A DNA stretch of 64,000 nucleotides, taken from contig MNCI01026399.1 in assembly GCA_015680685.1 (NCBI GenBank), forward strand, positions 1,532,816-1,596,815, read 5' to 3'. Both the position numbers and the translations under genes were made by a program. Origin of the DNA: Gnetum montanum. Its lineage: Eukaryota > Streptophyta > Gnetopsida > Gnetales > Gnetaceae. Of the stretch, positions 1 to 11,560 are shown piece after piece. Within the stretch, counting starts at the first letter, position 1, and the number at the start of each line of letters is the position of its first letter. A model generated the notes under the pieces. It was given only the letters and a program-made list of their open reading frames with translations, searched no databases and had not been told where the DNA came from.

Positions 1-229
1 TCGGTAAGGATTTGAGTTCCAAGGGCTCTTGTTTGAAACTTTCAAGGATTTGCAACTTTCCCCAATGATCATGGTTATCAACAGTGGATACTTGTTCATG
101 AACCTCTTCTAAATGATCCATGCTTTCTATGTAGGTGTGTACAAGCTCCTCAGATGGTTCCATGCACAAAGTGCTGCTAGCAGGATTAGCGGTCAGCCAC
201 TGGATGCCTTCTTGAGTTGCAGTTGCTAC
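1..229 (-). pseudogene. Protease-RT linker of element A
   Basis: Minus-strand continuation of the element A polyprotein beyond the protease. It corresponds to the stretch between protease and reverse transcriptase in element B (about 34600-34990), including the region around the Met-Glu-Pro codons in which both copies mention a short acidic linker. No catalytic motif lies here and stops are present. Identified only by position and similarity to element B. Confidence 0.5.
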
Positions 230-706
230 CTATAGGCATTGTTGGACTTGCAAGTATTTGGTACATTGACTGCATGCTTGAATAGAGGTCTGCTTAGTAG
301 ACCACAATTGTTGCACATAGTTGCACTTGGAGTCATTGTACATGATGCATGGAAGACGCTTCTTCTCAATCTTGCCAAAAGGATTTTCCTTTGAAATTTC
401 AAGGGAAAGATCTCGGAGTCCTAGTCTTGCATCCATTGTGCTCAGCCAGGCTCTTCCCATTATGATTGAAAATTTCCCCTTGCAATTCTCCACAAGGAAA
501 TCAGCAGGATAGGACCACCCACAAACAGTGGTCACAATGTCTTCCAACAATCCCAATGGAACAGTAATGGATTGGTTTTCTAGATCGAGCTGAATGTTGC
601 TCTTCTTTAATGGGATCAGGTTCCAATTCTTGTACATGTCATGTGAAATTAAATTGACTCCTGAGCCTGAATCCAAAAGGGCTTTACATGGCTCATTTCC
701 TGCCAC
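230..706 (-). pseudogene. Retropepsin-like protease of element A
   Basis: Open for 158 codons on the minus strand. Near the N-terminus it has the aspartic-protease active-site block LLDSGSGVNLIS (D-S-G in place of the usual D-T/S-G), then SITVPLG, and about 60 residues on the second conserved block IIMGRAWLS, which corresponds to the flap-distal I-L/M-G-R motif of retroviral-type proteases. In the family this enzyme cleaves Gag-Pol in the virus-like particle. The same blocks recur in element B (34990-35440) and element C (63290-63660), confirming the assignment. Flanking gag and linker sequence in this copy has stops, so this is an open stretch of a dead polyprotein rather than a gene. Confidence 0.85.
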
Positions 707-3281
707 CTAAAGATAAATGAGGGGACTTCCTGGATTAGTTAATTTTTGGGGAAGATGACCTGCCTTTATCCAATTGGTCACTGCATGTTTGAGCATGACC
801 ATTTGTACATTGGAGGGCATTTGGTTTGAAGGCTACTTGAGAGGTGCAACAGTGGAGGCGATTTAAGGTTTCGAGGCACTAGCCACAGGTGTGTGTGAGG
901 GTATGTTTAGGTTATTGGGCCAAAAAGGGACGTTTCTATGGCTTCACTTCTGGTCCACTTGGCTGAGGAGCCGATTGTAGGTTGATAGCCCTTCTAGCAT
1001 TGTGTTGCTATGGCTGTGGTGGGATTTCCCCCTACATAGGTGGAGTAGGTGGTAGCTGAGTAGGATGCTGTTGAGTAGGGATAGTAGGAGAAGGTGATGG
1101 AGGATAGTAAAGATGTGGGCCTTCCCCCTAGGTGATGAAGATTTTGGTCGAAAATATTCTGTGGGGTGGTAGTAATTCTAAAAGGTTGCATAATTGGAAG
1201 AGTCCCACAGAGAGCCTGGTTGCTGAACATAGTACCCATAGGGATTTGGTTGTCGGTAAGGGTAGTGCTGCCTTGGAGGTGGCATTCCCCACGCTTGTGG
1301 GTGCTTCCATTGCTAAAAGTATTCATAAGGTTACGGTGGCACTCCACTTAAATAATATCCTTGCTGCTGGTGGAACTGCCTGGAGTTGCCTTGTGGGTAA
1401 GGCAACCTTTGGTTTGTTTGCCTCTTTGCCAAATGAGGATTCAATGCATACACCCCAGACTCTTGTAGATGTTAACCCATGGGACAACACCCCTTAGGAT
1501 GTTCTTATTGGCATACGTCACATTCATCATCCTCCTCTATGTTAGAGTCTACAACTTATTCAGCTACAACAACTTTGCCCTTACATTTATGGTGGGCACG
1601 TTTCGCTTCCTTCTTCCTACGCCGATCACGATCATTACCTTGCTCTTTGGATTCCTTTGTGATCTTCAAAACACTTTGGAATTTTTTGTCCAAAGAGTCC
1701 CACATCTTGTCAACCTTTGCCAAGATTTCAAAGGCAAATTTCTGTAGAGGCAAGGTTTTCCAGTTCACTGCTGCATCCAGTGGTGATTCCTCATCTTCAC
1801 AAAATCGAACCTCCCTTTTTCTAATGGAGGGATTCCGATTAAACTCCTCTACACTTTTCTTCTTCTTGAGTTCCCCCTCTTCTTTAGCCACTTACTCAAT
1901 TAGGCGCTATAGTTGATGGGCCCTTAGTTCTAATAGTCATCCATGGGTGTACACGCCAAGGGTCTTTCTAGTTTCAAACCAGAGCCCATCAATGATATAG
2001 TGAAGCTATGCCCGCTGAGAGTAGCCATGACCAGGGCATCGATGTAACAATGACTAGTGTCTACTCATGGCTGCATCCAAGGTTCATAACTACCTTGCTT
2101 ATAGCCTAGGATTTGACATCTCAGGTTCACCACTCTGGGGTAGGTTTGATACTTATCGTTGAATATCTCCAACATCTTACTCCATCTCCTAATTAATTCT
2201 AGTTCCAAAGATTGGTACCAACTTTTTACTTCTTTGATAAGTGTGCAAGGGAATAGCTTAAGCTTTTGCTAATCATTGTCAATGTTCTGCAGGGTGCAAG
2301 CATCATGAAACTCTTGCAGGTGAGTTTTTAGATCACAATTGTATCCCCCTTCAAATTTGGGGATGTTGTTCATGTCAATACGTTTGATCCAGCTATCCTT
2401 CAAGTGCCTATTGGATATCTAAACTGCCTCAGTAATATGGATAATGCTTCGAGTAGCCAATAATAGTTCATCCAAGTCATAGTCCTGCTAAGGATCACGA
2501 TGTCTATGATGATTTTGGCTACCTCTCCTTTCATGATGGTGTGCCTCGTGCAATTGGTCATGCACTTCCTCACGTCGTTCCCTTCGATCCTTATGACCAT
2601 AATCACATTGCTCCTTTCTACCATGGTTATGATCAGAGTTTGAACTGGATGAAGGTAGAGGGGAGTGAGAGGATGGAGAAAAGAGAGAGGGATCACCACC
2701 ACCCAGGTGTCGATCTCCCCCTCTGCTCTGATGGCGACCTCAATCTTCCTGCCCATATTTGCTTATGCTGTGACTTCTCCTACATGATCCTGCATCCTCT
2801 TGGGAATCCCGGTCACTTGATTGCTTGTTCTAGATGATGGAATGAATGATTTGATGCCCTAGAGGAAGTTTGACTGAATGGGAATTTTGAAAGATAGACT
2901 CCCCATTGTCCTACAACCCTTGCAAGAATAAGGGGTTACTGAATTGTTTCCCCTTCATGTGTTCATATCGTTCTACCTATTGCTGGTCTCATGCCCACTA
3001 GGCCTCAGTGACATGATTGTCCCGGTATTCATGGTCCTCCATGATGTGCTCCACACCATAGTCTTGAATGCCTAGTTTGGCAAGATTGTAAAGAGCATTC
3101 CAGGAGCTAATCAATCAGGCGGTAGTATGATGTTACCTTCCATGTCCCGCCATTGCAAATGTTCATCCTGATGTTGGATGAAGGTGAAGTCAAGGACATA
3201 TTCATCTAGATGCGTGCAGACCACTTGACATTCTTGTGGCACCGGTGGGTTGGGTCCATCTCGCCTGTGAGAAGAAGACAT
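707..3281 (-). pseudogene. Gag of element A, frameshifted
   Basis: Minus-strand gag. The start is the ATG at 3281, beginning MSSSH, which element B gag shares at 55711. A block WRDMEGNII near the N-terminus recurs in element C as WRDLEGNIV. The capsid-like middle (about 1900-2420) contains KFEGGYN, a block with ND(K)YQTY, and related motifs also readable in elements B and C. An open stretch at 1556-1891 (AKEEGELKKKKSVEEFNR) matches element C closely. Downstream is a short Cys/His cluster with HPKGC, then a Pro/Gln/Ser-rich segment to the protease. Several frame changes and stops interrupt it. In the family Gag forms the particle that packages the RNA. Confidence 0.8.
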
Positions 3282-3427
3282 GTTGGATATTAGATGATCC
3301 ACTAATTGGTGTACCTTACTTTTTACTTAGTCCACCTAGCGTGTGTAAATTTTACTATCCTAGGTCCATTCTAATGAAGTAAATGCTAATTTTTCTAAGG
3401 TTAAATGGTGCATGTAAGACTAATAGT

Positions 3428-3445
3428 CCCCGACAACGGCGCCAA
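3428..3445 (-). promoter_or_regulatory. Primer binding site of element A
   Basis: On the minus strand this reads TTGGCGCCGTTGTCGGGG, directly after the LTR end. TGGCGCCGTTGTCGGGG is the usual plant gypsy primer site matching the 3' end of tRNA-Asp. It fixes element A as reading leftwards and places the LTR edge at 3446. Confidence 0.9.
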
Positions 3446-4348
3446 TGATGAGCAGCTAGGTACCCCTACATCCAACCATGAAAATCACGAGCATTCACAT
3501 GCGACTTGGTCGAATTCCGTAGACTGTAAGCACTTTGCATACACCAAACCCTAGCCAGCAAAACCTTGTGTTAGAATGGTTTTTGTCTTCCCAACCTCAC
3601 TTGTGATTTTCTGATTGCGATGGTTAAGTGAGATTGAGGCAAATGATTTTTATGGCTTTTTCACTTTATCTTCTAGCATCTAATTCTTGGAATGGAAAGT
3701 AAGGAATGGAGTATTACATAATCTATAATTATCCTAATCTATATCTTATCTCTTCCTAGCATAAGTATCCAATCCCATCTTCCATGCACATTTTGAGCAT
3801 CCCCTAACCACTACTGGATTACCAGACATTAAGTGTCGCTGGGTTGCTAAGTGTTGGGTTTACATTCAAGATGGTTGTACTTATGGTTTCTACAAACTAT
3901 AAAAGAGTAATAGAAATTAAAATAATAACAATGGAAACTTAAGTAATTATTAAAGTATAGAAATATTAAACTATTAAATGCATTAAATAACTAAGTCCAA
4001 TTGCTGAAAGGAATGCTTGAAAAGCTCGTCTTTATTGCTGTTCATGCCAATGGGCTCAGGTACATCAACGCTTTAATAAAGAGCTGAACACCTTTCTTAC
4101 ACCTACTACAGGCACTTGGAAAATATTCTAACTCTTGTGGAAACAAACTGCAAGAGCTTCGCTACAACTGCCTAAAAGATCCCTAAGTGTGGTGAGAGCC
4201 CACTTATTTATAGGCTGAAACAGGCTCTACATAAATGGGGCCACGTCAACGCATGGAGGAATGTGTTGATGTGGCCGCATCAATGCAGCTGTGTATATAG
4301 GATCCTGTATATGTGGCCTAGTCAACGCATTGACTATTTAGTGCTTCA
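3446..4348 (-). repeat. 5' LTR of element A
   Basis: About 0.9 kb between the primer site and plus-strand pol of element D. The plus-strand left edge TGATGAGCAGCTAGGTACCCC is nearly identical to the edges of the two element B LTRs (23696 and 55873). On the minus strand a TATAAATA box (around 4203-4212) precedes GTGGGCTCTC, as in B. Upstream of it are repeated GTTGACGTGG-like blocks. The right edge is inferred from where homology to element D starts and may be off by a few tens of bases. Confidence 0.8.
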
Positions 4349-5300
4349 TTAGCTACTGATTGTGGTTAACAAATGATCAACAACCTTTGCTTGGTCATAT
4401 TCTGAACTCACTATGGTTGATCCTAGGATATGTTAGAATCAAATTTATATTGATCCTTCCATCAAGCCAAAGAGGTAGCTACAACAGTAGTTGAATCCAA
4501 AATTGAAGTAGATTATCAAAGAGGAACTTGAACAACTCCTCAAGGTAGGGTTTATCTATCCAATCACAAATAGCAAGTGGATTAGCCCACTTGTAATTAT
4601 GCCAAAGGAAAGTGGCAAGCGAAGGGTGTGTATTGATTTCAAGTTGTTAAACATGATGACCTACAAAGATCATTTCCCATTATCATTTGTGAATCAAGTC
4701 TTGGATACTATCTTGGGGCATTTCTATTATAGCTTTCTAGATGATTATATTCACTATAACGATATTCAGATTGTGCTAGAGGATTAGGCCAAAACAATAA
4801 TCACGAGTTACTGGGGGACTTTTGCATATTGAGACATGCCATTTGGCCTATGCAATGCCCTTACAACTTTTCAACACCTTGTCCTTACAATGTTTTATTA
4901 GCATCTTGGTAGCAAGCTGGAAGTCTTCATGGATGACTTCTCCACCTATGGTGCTATATTTAAGAAAGCCTTGGAACACCTTAATTAAGTGCTTAAAAGG
5001 TGTGTGGAGACCCATATTTGGCTCCACTGGTAAAATAGCCATCTCATGGTCCAAGAGGGCATTATGTTGGGGCATAGAATCTCAAAATTAGGGATTGAGG
5101 TGAACCTTGAAAAGATTTGGATCATCCAAAGAATAACCCACCAACCAAAAATTATTAAAGATGTCCAATCAATCCTTGGACATGTTGGCTACTATGGGAA
5201 ATTCATAGAGAATTCCTCTAAGATCGATAAACCATTGGTTGAGTTGACAAAGAAAGATGCTCCATTTATATGGATTGAGGAATACAAAATGGAATTCTAG
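4349..5300 (+). pseudogene. Reverse transcriptase of element D
   Basis: Plus-strand RT fragment starting just before the block that reads SYSELT-like in element B. Recognisable RT motifs in order are EELEQLLKVGFIYP, PLVIMPKESGKRRVCIDF, FSFLDDYI-like (a degraded D-G-Y-S-G-Y block), DMPFGLCNA, the catalytic F-M-D-D at about 4926-4937, MLGHRIS and DVQSILGHVGYY. The element would use this to copy RNA to DNA in particles. Several stops and at least two frame changes interrupt it, so it is not functional. Element B at 33725-34600 carries the same motifs in the opposite orientation. Confidence 0.85.
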
Positions 5301-5690
5301 CAACTTAAGGAGAAACTTGTAGAAACTCCAGTTCTATGAGCACTTGATTGGTCCTAACCATTGCACATCATGATGGATGCATTAAACTATGCCTTGGGAG
5401 CTATGCTTACATAGTTGAATGATAAAAAATGTGCTTATTATATCCACTGCATAAGATGAAGCATTATGGGTGCATAGCTTAACTACACCATAATGAAGAA
5501 AGAGTTAATGATGATGGTGTATGCTTTAGAGAAATTCAAGCACTATGTGCTTCAATAAAAAGTGTTTGTGCACACTGATCACAATGCCATTTGCTTCCTT
5601 ACGAACAAGCTGACGGTGAACCCTTGTGTCATAGAGTGACTAGTGATCTTGTAGGAGTTCAATCCTACAATGGTTTATTTAAAGGGGATT
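5301..5690 (+). pseudogene. RNase H of element D
   Basis: Continues from RT. It contains LHIMMDALNYALGAML (RNase H first strand, with the catalytic Asp in MMDA), then KELMMMVYALEKF (the catalytic Glu region), HYVLQ and VHTDHNAICFL (the third catalytic Asp in HTDH), followed by FNPTMVYLKGIENVVANHLS at the connection to integrase. Stops at several sites. The same blocks occur in element B near 27900-28230 and in element E near 12540-12960. In the family it removes the RNA template during reverse transcription. Confidence 0.8.
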
Positions 5691-7070
5691 GAGAATGTGG
5701 TCGCTAATCACTTGTCTCAGTTACAATGGGATAGTAAAGAAAATGAGAGCCTTCTCTTTGATCAATTTCATGATGAACTCCTGTTTGCCAATGTGATAAA
5801 TGAACAAGTGCCCACCACATCTATATGGCACAATGACATCCTCACTTATCTTCTCACTCAGGAGATACCATAAGACTTGAACCACTAGAAGAAATAATAG
5901 TTTCTTCATTATGCCAAATGCTTCATTGAAATCTATAGATACCTTTACAAGATGTGCACCAATGGCCTGGTTTATTGGTGTGTCCCTGATGTTGATCAAT
6001 TGCAGATTCTCCAAGATGCTCATGATGATCCTTGTGAGGGCTACTATGCAAAGAGATGCACATCCATTAAGATCTCGATGGCAGGTTATCACTAACCCAC
6101 AATCTTCAAGGATGCTCACCAATTTGTCTACTTGAATGGAGGGATCTCTACAGTGGATCCAACTATTGGAAGCCTTCAACATCTAGGGCATAGACTTCAT
6201 GGATCCCATCATGTTCATGTTAAATGAAAAGACATACATAATAGTTTCCATTAAATATTATACCAAATGGGAAGAAGTAGTTTTTGTTACTGATTGTACA
6301 TCTCTCACTGTTGCTTAGTTTGTACAAAAAAATGTTGTAAATAAGTTTGTAGTTCCACATGCACTGATTTTTAACAATAGTACTCATTTTACAAGTGCTA
6401 CTTTTTGCAAGCTCATGCAATGCTTCGAAGTTGAAAATAAACTAATGACATCCTACCATCCCAAGCCAATGGTCAAGTAGAGGTTACAAATAGGAAAATC
6501 AAAAAAATTGTAATAAGAACAATTAGCAAATATAGGAGACACTAGATCATAAAACTTAATAAGGCCCTCTAGGCATACCGCTCAACATGAAACCTCCCTA
6601 TAGGCTACTCTTTCTATGAGTTGGTGTATGGAAAATTACCAACTCTTTCTATTCAATTTGAGCTCTGTACACTTTCAACAACCTATGAATTTGACCTTAA
6701 CTTGAGCTTAGCACAAAAATAAATTTTGATCAATCTTAATATGCTAGATGAGAATTGATTGGTAGCCTTATCCTTGAATAAAGTGCAAAAGTCATTCAAC
6801 AAAAAGTAGCAGAAACTTAAAATAAAGAAAGTCAAATTTCAACTTAGAGACAAGGTCCTTTATTGGAACCCCACACACATACCTCAAAAAACTAAGTTTC
6901 AAACATTGTAGGAAGGACCTTATATCATTTATAAAACCTTTCCTTCTAGGGCCATGTTAATATACAAACCTAAGAGTCCAAATTAAGAGCAATTGGTCAA
7001 CATGCAACAACTTAGACCTTTTCATGAGCCTAAGCAAGCTAGTGCAAATAACACCTCATTAGATAGATAA
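5691..7070 (+). pseudogene. Integrase of element D
   Basis: Begins in an open stretch (5670-5873) containing ENESLLFDQFHDELLFA. A degraded zinc-binding region with H...H and DAHQF follows. The catalytic core is recognisable from IDFMDPI (first Asp, about 6189), then a block with the second Asp changed to Asn (NNSTHF), and ANGQVEVTN-like sequence at about 6470 that carries the Glu. The C-terminal part includes GYSFYELVYGK and the block ending GGDGHP near 7110, matching element B. Frameshifts and stops are frequent. The loss of the second catalytic Asp alone would inactivate it. Confidence 0.8.
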
Positions 7071-8840
7071 CCTTGCTCAATTTTTTGGATCTCACCCTTT
7101 CAACTCAGTCATGGTGGAGATGGCCATCCCTGCTAACCATATTAGTGGCTCAATTTTTCTACCATTTTTGTTTTACACTTTGTTATTTTTATACCTTTTT
7201 GTTTTTCTTTATTATTTTTTTCCAATTTTTTTACAACATTATTAGTATGTTTTGAGTTTCTTGAATATTTTACAATTTCTTTTATATTTTACTTTATTTT
7301 TGTGAGAATTTTTCATATTGTATTCCGACAAGATACATTGATGTTGTGGCTGTTTGCCAATGGTGGTTTGTACTTAATGTTTTTGATTACTAATGTTTGG
7401 TTTTTATTTTTGAATTTTGATGACTAATTACTAAGACAGTTTCTTTTTCTTGGAACAGGTAGTGAGTCCATGTCATCCACCCATCCACCAACGCTATGGT
7501 CTTTCTTGTTTTGGGAATATGAGGTTGTTTTTCCTTATTGAAACTTTAACAAACTTGTCACCTTGGTAGTTTCCAAACTTAGGAAGGATTCAAATGGTTT
7601 GAAAAGGGTGTGACTTCAAGAGGATTCAAAGCTCTTTTTTCACCTTCTACTTTCTTGAGTGCATGAGTATTTTCATGGATTTCTTATCGTTTTATCTCAA
7701 CCAATAATAGGAAGTTGAATAAGTCTTTGCATATTGTGGTTCCCATCCAAAAATTTATAAAAACATAAAAATTGTAAAAATCATATGCCTCAATTATACT
7801 TAAACATACCTTTTCATTTTACAAGTGGAATTGTAAAGAAAACAAATATAATGATTAGTTTCACCTCCTAAAGACCAGTGTACTTAGAAGGCTATAACTC
7901 CATGGAATTCGACTGGATCGTAGGTGAATTCTTAGTGATTTGTATGGTTGTATGTAGGGTCTGCTTACTACTCATAAAAAAACACGATGGAAATTCAAAG
8001 CACACCCCTTAGAAAAAATAATGGGCTAAAAGCATTGGTTATGGAATTAGAAAGACATGTTACCAATACATGATGGTCCCCTCTAACTAAGGCCCTTTCG
8101 CACTTTATACTTCTCTTTTCTTCTTAAAGAACAAATAATGATTAATCCATGGGAGTATTCTTATGTCTCAAGAGGATTATTTGCTCCTAGAGGGATGATG
8201 CAAAGTCACTGAAAGTCATTGGTTTTGATCTAGACTAAGGATGGACTTTATCAGGTCATTTAACCATAAAATCCACAAGGGACTTCATGTGATCACAATT
8301 GGGAATTCCATTTCATTTTCTCTTTCAACCATCAACTCTTTCCATAACTTACCTTACTATTGATTATCCATGTTCTTGTTCAATGTCTTAGTTTGAAGTG
8401 TCAAAATTCTTGGGTAGCTTCTTCTAGATTTGGTCCATGAACTTCTTAGTTGAGGTTATGCAAGGGAAAAAAGGACATGAGCCTACTATAGGGAGGATCC
8501 ACTTACATATCTCTTGGTTGGGATAGTTAAGTTCCTTATCCTTAGGCATTTTTGTAATCAAATCTTTCATGCATCCCATTGATGTATCCAATTGTGCACT
8601 CCTTAAGGTATCTTCTCCAATTTTCCAATTTTTGAGCATTGATGAGCCCTCTTCAAGTATTCCATCATGTTCATAGCATTTCTAGCTCTTCATACACACC
8701 AATTTCATAAGAATTTTTTTTGTATTTTTGAAGATATTTCATATGGAAATTTTGGGCATAGGCTCTGTAGACTAGTACCCATCGACAGAGCACATACATA
8801 AACGAGACCTCGTATACAGGATCCCATCAATGCAAGGGTC
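7071..8840 (+). other. 3' spacer of element D, no ORF
   Basis: About 1.7 kb with no convincing coding sequence. T-rich from 7140 to 7330. Blocks at 8200-8330 and 8420-8560 match, in reverse, the 3' region of element B near 25200-25500, and the 8480-8510 block GGGAGGATCCACTTA also recurs in element E near 15554. It is therefore part of the element, not host DNA. Confidence 0.65.
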
Positions 8841-9020
8841 CACCCACCTATAAATAGGTGGCAAAACTTAGCATTTTTCACATTTTCTCATAAATGAGGG
8901 GGGAGTTTTTAATTTTTTCAAAGCCTAGAACCTTCTAAGGGCAATATCTTTCTAACTATTTGTTTGATTCACTCCATTCTTTGACATTGTAGCTACCAGA
9001 GGTAAGCTCTTCATCATGGG
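8841..9020 (+). promoter_or_regulatory. Promoter-like TATA box and leader in element D
   Basis: TATAAATA at 8849-8856 is preceded by GTCCACCCACC and followed about 40 bases on by an A/T-rich leader. It lies 1.7 kb after integrase, the same relative position as the TATA-like site of element E (15917). It could be an LTR U3/R boundary of a diverged subfamily or an internal promoter for a third ORF. No such ORF is visible after it here. Confidence 0.4.
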
Positions 9021-9240
9021 GGCTAGAAACCTTAAGTTTTTAATGAAAAGTTATTTGGAAAAATTTTTAACTCCCACAAATTTTTAACAAAGAAACTAGC
9101 ATTAAAACATCAAATTATGAGTTAAACCTTCCAATAGGATTTGGTAATTTTTGGTGACTGTTTGGGATGTGACCACCAACGAGTGTCCTCGAACAGGATT
9201 TAGGTGCCTGCTAGTCTCTGGCAACACCAAGGCCTAGATA

Positions 9241-10760
9241 CCTCCAAATAAACTCAGTAGTTAATGTGAGTATGTGTGTGTGCTATTGCAACATGCGGTT
9301 GTGAGAAATGGAATGATTGCGTTGTGTAAACTACAAATGACTTACTTTAAAGAGATTTAGCCAACTTTGCCAAGTATTGTGAGTTGTTGAAAATTTCCTA
9401 TTTTGTTCAACTGCATATTCTACGTGGTCCTTATAATAACTACTTGTAACAAATAAAATTTTGCAAAAACATTTGAGCACACCTCCACAATCTACTCCTA
9501 ATTTTCCCCAGAGAAAGAGATAGTTCCACAAGAAAACTAGAAATAGAGCAAGATTCGATGGAAATAAGCAGAAAAGAAAAGAAAGTAGATTTGTGTAGAC
9601 CTAAAATATTTAAACAAGGTAAAATGAAACGAGTAAACACTTCACAATAAAGCTATCCCAAATTCAATATCTACGAATTGTTCAAACTTCTAAGGCTCAA
9701 ACAAGCAATTTCTTCAAGACAATCCTACTATGCTACCAAAAATTACTGCATAAACTACCACGTACGAGACTCCATTTTGGCTAGATAATAGATGTCAATG
9801 ATTGCATTCAAACAGAACCTTTAAAAGACTTGATAATTTCTGATTGAAATACCATGGGAATGTACGTTAAAGATAAAAAGAAGCTATTCTGGTCCCATCA
9901 AAATACCAAAGATTTTCTAAACCCTCTTGACTACTGAATTGTTCAACGACGTGACTACAAACAGAGGCTCTCTTACAACAATCCCAATAGCAGTTCCCAC
10001 ACGTTGCACAATAACGAAATTTACTACTAAAATTCTCTTAAGGCTTTTAAACACAAGCGCTTCTATGGCAAAATTTTAATAGAAATTTCTATTAGGAAAC
10101 AAGAACAGTAAGAGCAATCTAAAAATCCCAAAATTACTTACTAAGAATGATACTATCTAAACCACTAGCTAAACAATTTAAACAAAACAAAAAAAATAAA
10201 ATACATAACTCATAGGACCATGACAAAGAGGCTGAAATATTTACTCTAGCAAGCCATCTTACAAGCAATCGTTCACAATTTCTTCTTTACAAAGCTCTTC
10301 TCAAGACCCCAAGTGTGTCTCCAAGTGAGAGCCCAAGTGTGATCCCAATGTCTTCTCAAAAGTGTGATGTATGAGACCCCATCTCCCCTTCCCTCCTTGA
10401 CCCCTAAAACCTTTTTATAGGGTTCAAAGGTAGGTAGGGAAGTTACATATTCAAAAATATCTCACCTAACTTCTCTCCCAAGTAACTTGGCCAACCAATT
10501 AGGAGATTACTTGCCCAACAAGTTAGGNTAATATTTATATTAAATGTAATGTGATATTACAAATAAATATTTTAACATCAATATTGCAAATATTTTTGTG
10601 GGTAGTAACTTATATATAATAATGTTTAAAAATAATTTGGGATAATTAAAGGCAAGTTTTTAAAACAGGGCTTCACACTATATGTACTTCATTAATGGTT
10701 ATTATATCTATATATATGTATATATGTAGATTAATTTGTTAGATATTTTAATCACTCGAT
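9241..10760. other. AT-rich stretch without gene; LTR-like minus promoter
   Basis: No supportable gene. At 10411-10420 the minus strand reads CTATAAAAAG, preceded upstream by TTCAAAGG-like sequence and followed by CTCTCACTTGG-type short repeats at 10260-10400. This resembles the U3/R part of an unassigned LTR reading leftwards. A single undetermined base (N) is at 10528, in an AT-rich stretch, and alternating TA runs lie around 10690-10730. Confidence 0.35.
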
Positions 10761-10764
10761 GCTT

Positions 10765-11013
10765 TTATAAAGTTATATACGAGTGGTAGTAATGAAATAA
10801 GTTTACATATATCTTGGTGAAAGTGGCAGAGTTAATGAATGGGTTAAAATAATTCTTCTTTATCTTCCCTGGTATATCGCATGGATAATCGGCAACAGTT
10901 CCAAAACAGCAGGCGTAATCGGCTGGTTCGTTTTCTCCTTTCTCTGCACAAAACCTATAAGAACCGACACATGTTCTACCTAAGATCCAAAGTGCTGTAT
11001 CAACCAAAATCAT
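10765..11013 (-). CDS. Small cysteine-rich reading frame, doubtful
   Basis: 82 codons on the minus strand, not resembling any retroelement protein. The middle has clustered cysteines (TCVGSYRFCAE, then YACCFG, then YPCD), which resembles the spacing of small secreted plant disulphide-rich peptides. There is no convincing signal peptide at this ATG; the N-terminus may instead come from an upstream exon, because TTGGATCTTAG just before the first Cys could be a splice acceptor. Local base composition is GC-richer than the surroundings. It may equally be chance. I do not recognise the family. Confidence 0.25.
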   Translation of the reverse strand: MILVDTALWILGRTCVGSYRFCAEKGENEPADYACCFGTVADYPCDIPGKIKKNYFNPFINSATFTKIYVNLFHYYHSYITL

Positions 11014-11560
11014 ATGTTTGAACTACCACCGCACAATAAGGCCCTACAAAATCGTAACCAACTGCCACCGCGGGAGAAGGTTCTGCAACTACATCTGGCT
11101 CCATTGTCGCGTGGTGTGATGTTCAATTTCTGGAGGAGAAGGGTTTTTCTTGAAGAACGATGTGCTAAACATACTGTTCTAAATAGAGGGTTTCGGTTGC
11201 CAGAGATTTTTGTTTTGCCCCCAAATTGGCTTAGGGCTTCCTGCATTTGTTAAATTTTTTCTAATTTGTCACCGCCATTGTCATTGATTATAGGACCAGG
11301 GGCTAATGTATTGTAACCGCAGGAACCTTCTGAGCTATTGCAGCCTGCACAATAGAAACCACTACGGCCTGCAAAACTTAACATCAAAATCAGGGTTTCA
11401 ACAAGGCGTGACTCCTTTCACCGTGTATTTCGTAGATGAGGGTTTTGATTTTTTTTTCAAAAATAATATCCCTGCATTTATGGCAAAGATGTCTGTCTAC
11501 GCCAGGATGAATGTCGCACGGCAGGCGGTGTTGAACATTTTTCTATGACGTGATTTTCCA
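11014..11560. other. GC-richer low-copy-looking patch
   Basis: Unlike the flanking AT-rich retroelement DNA. Short overlapping frames exist on both strands and none is clearly real. On the minus strand near 11290-11390 a frame reads YCAGCNSSEGSCGYN, a C-x2-C-x6-C-G-Y arrangement reminiscent of the wall-associated-kinase galacturonan-binding/WAK-associated region of plant receptor-like kinases. No kinase domain is nearby. It may be a fragment of a former host gene. Confidence 0.25.

Larger units (their letters stand above)
1..4348 (-). mobile_element. Ty3/gypsy element A, left part outside window
   Basis: Minus-strand element read from its 5' LTR (3446-4348) through primer site, gag and protease to the left edge. 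Gag and protease segments match those of elements B and C in this window at the level of recurring residue blocks. The right boundary is set where sequence homologous to element B pol, but on the plus strand (element D), begins. A therefore appears to have inserted into D in opposite orientation. The far LTR is outside the window, so the target duplication cannot be checked. Coding parts carry stops and frameshifts, so the copy is dead. Confidence 0.85.
4349..9240 (+). mobile_element. Ty3/gypsy element D, pol and 3' part
   Basis: Plus-strand pol and 3' region of the same family as element B, truncated on the left by insertion of element A. The order is RT, RNase H, integrase, then a 1.7-kb spacer that matches the 3' region of B (for example the block with GACTTCATGTGA at 8280 and in reverse near 25470), then a TATA box and leader. 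No 3' LTR of the B or C type is recognisable, so the right limit is approximate. Confidence 0.75.

Noticed and set aside
1132-1497. 121-codon plus-strand frame
   Set aside because: Antisense shadow of element A gag; no independent features and gag is confirmed by elements B and C.
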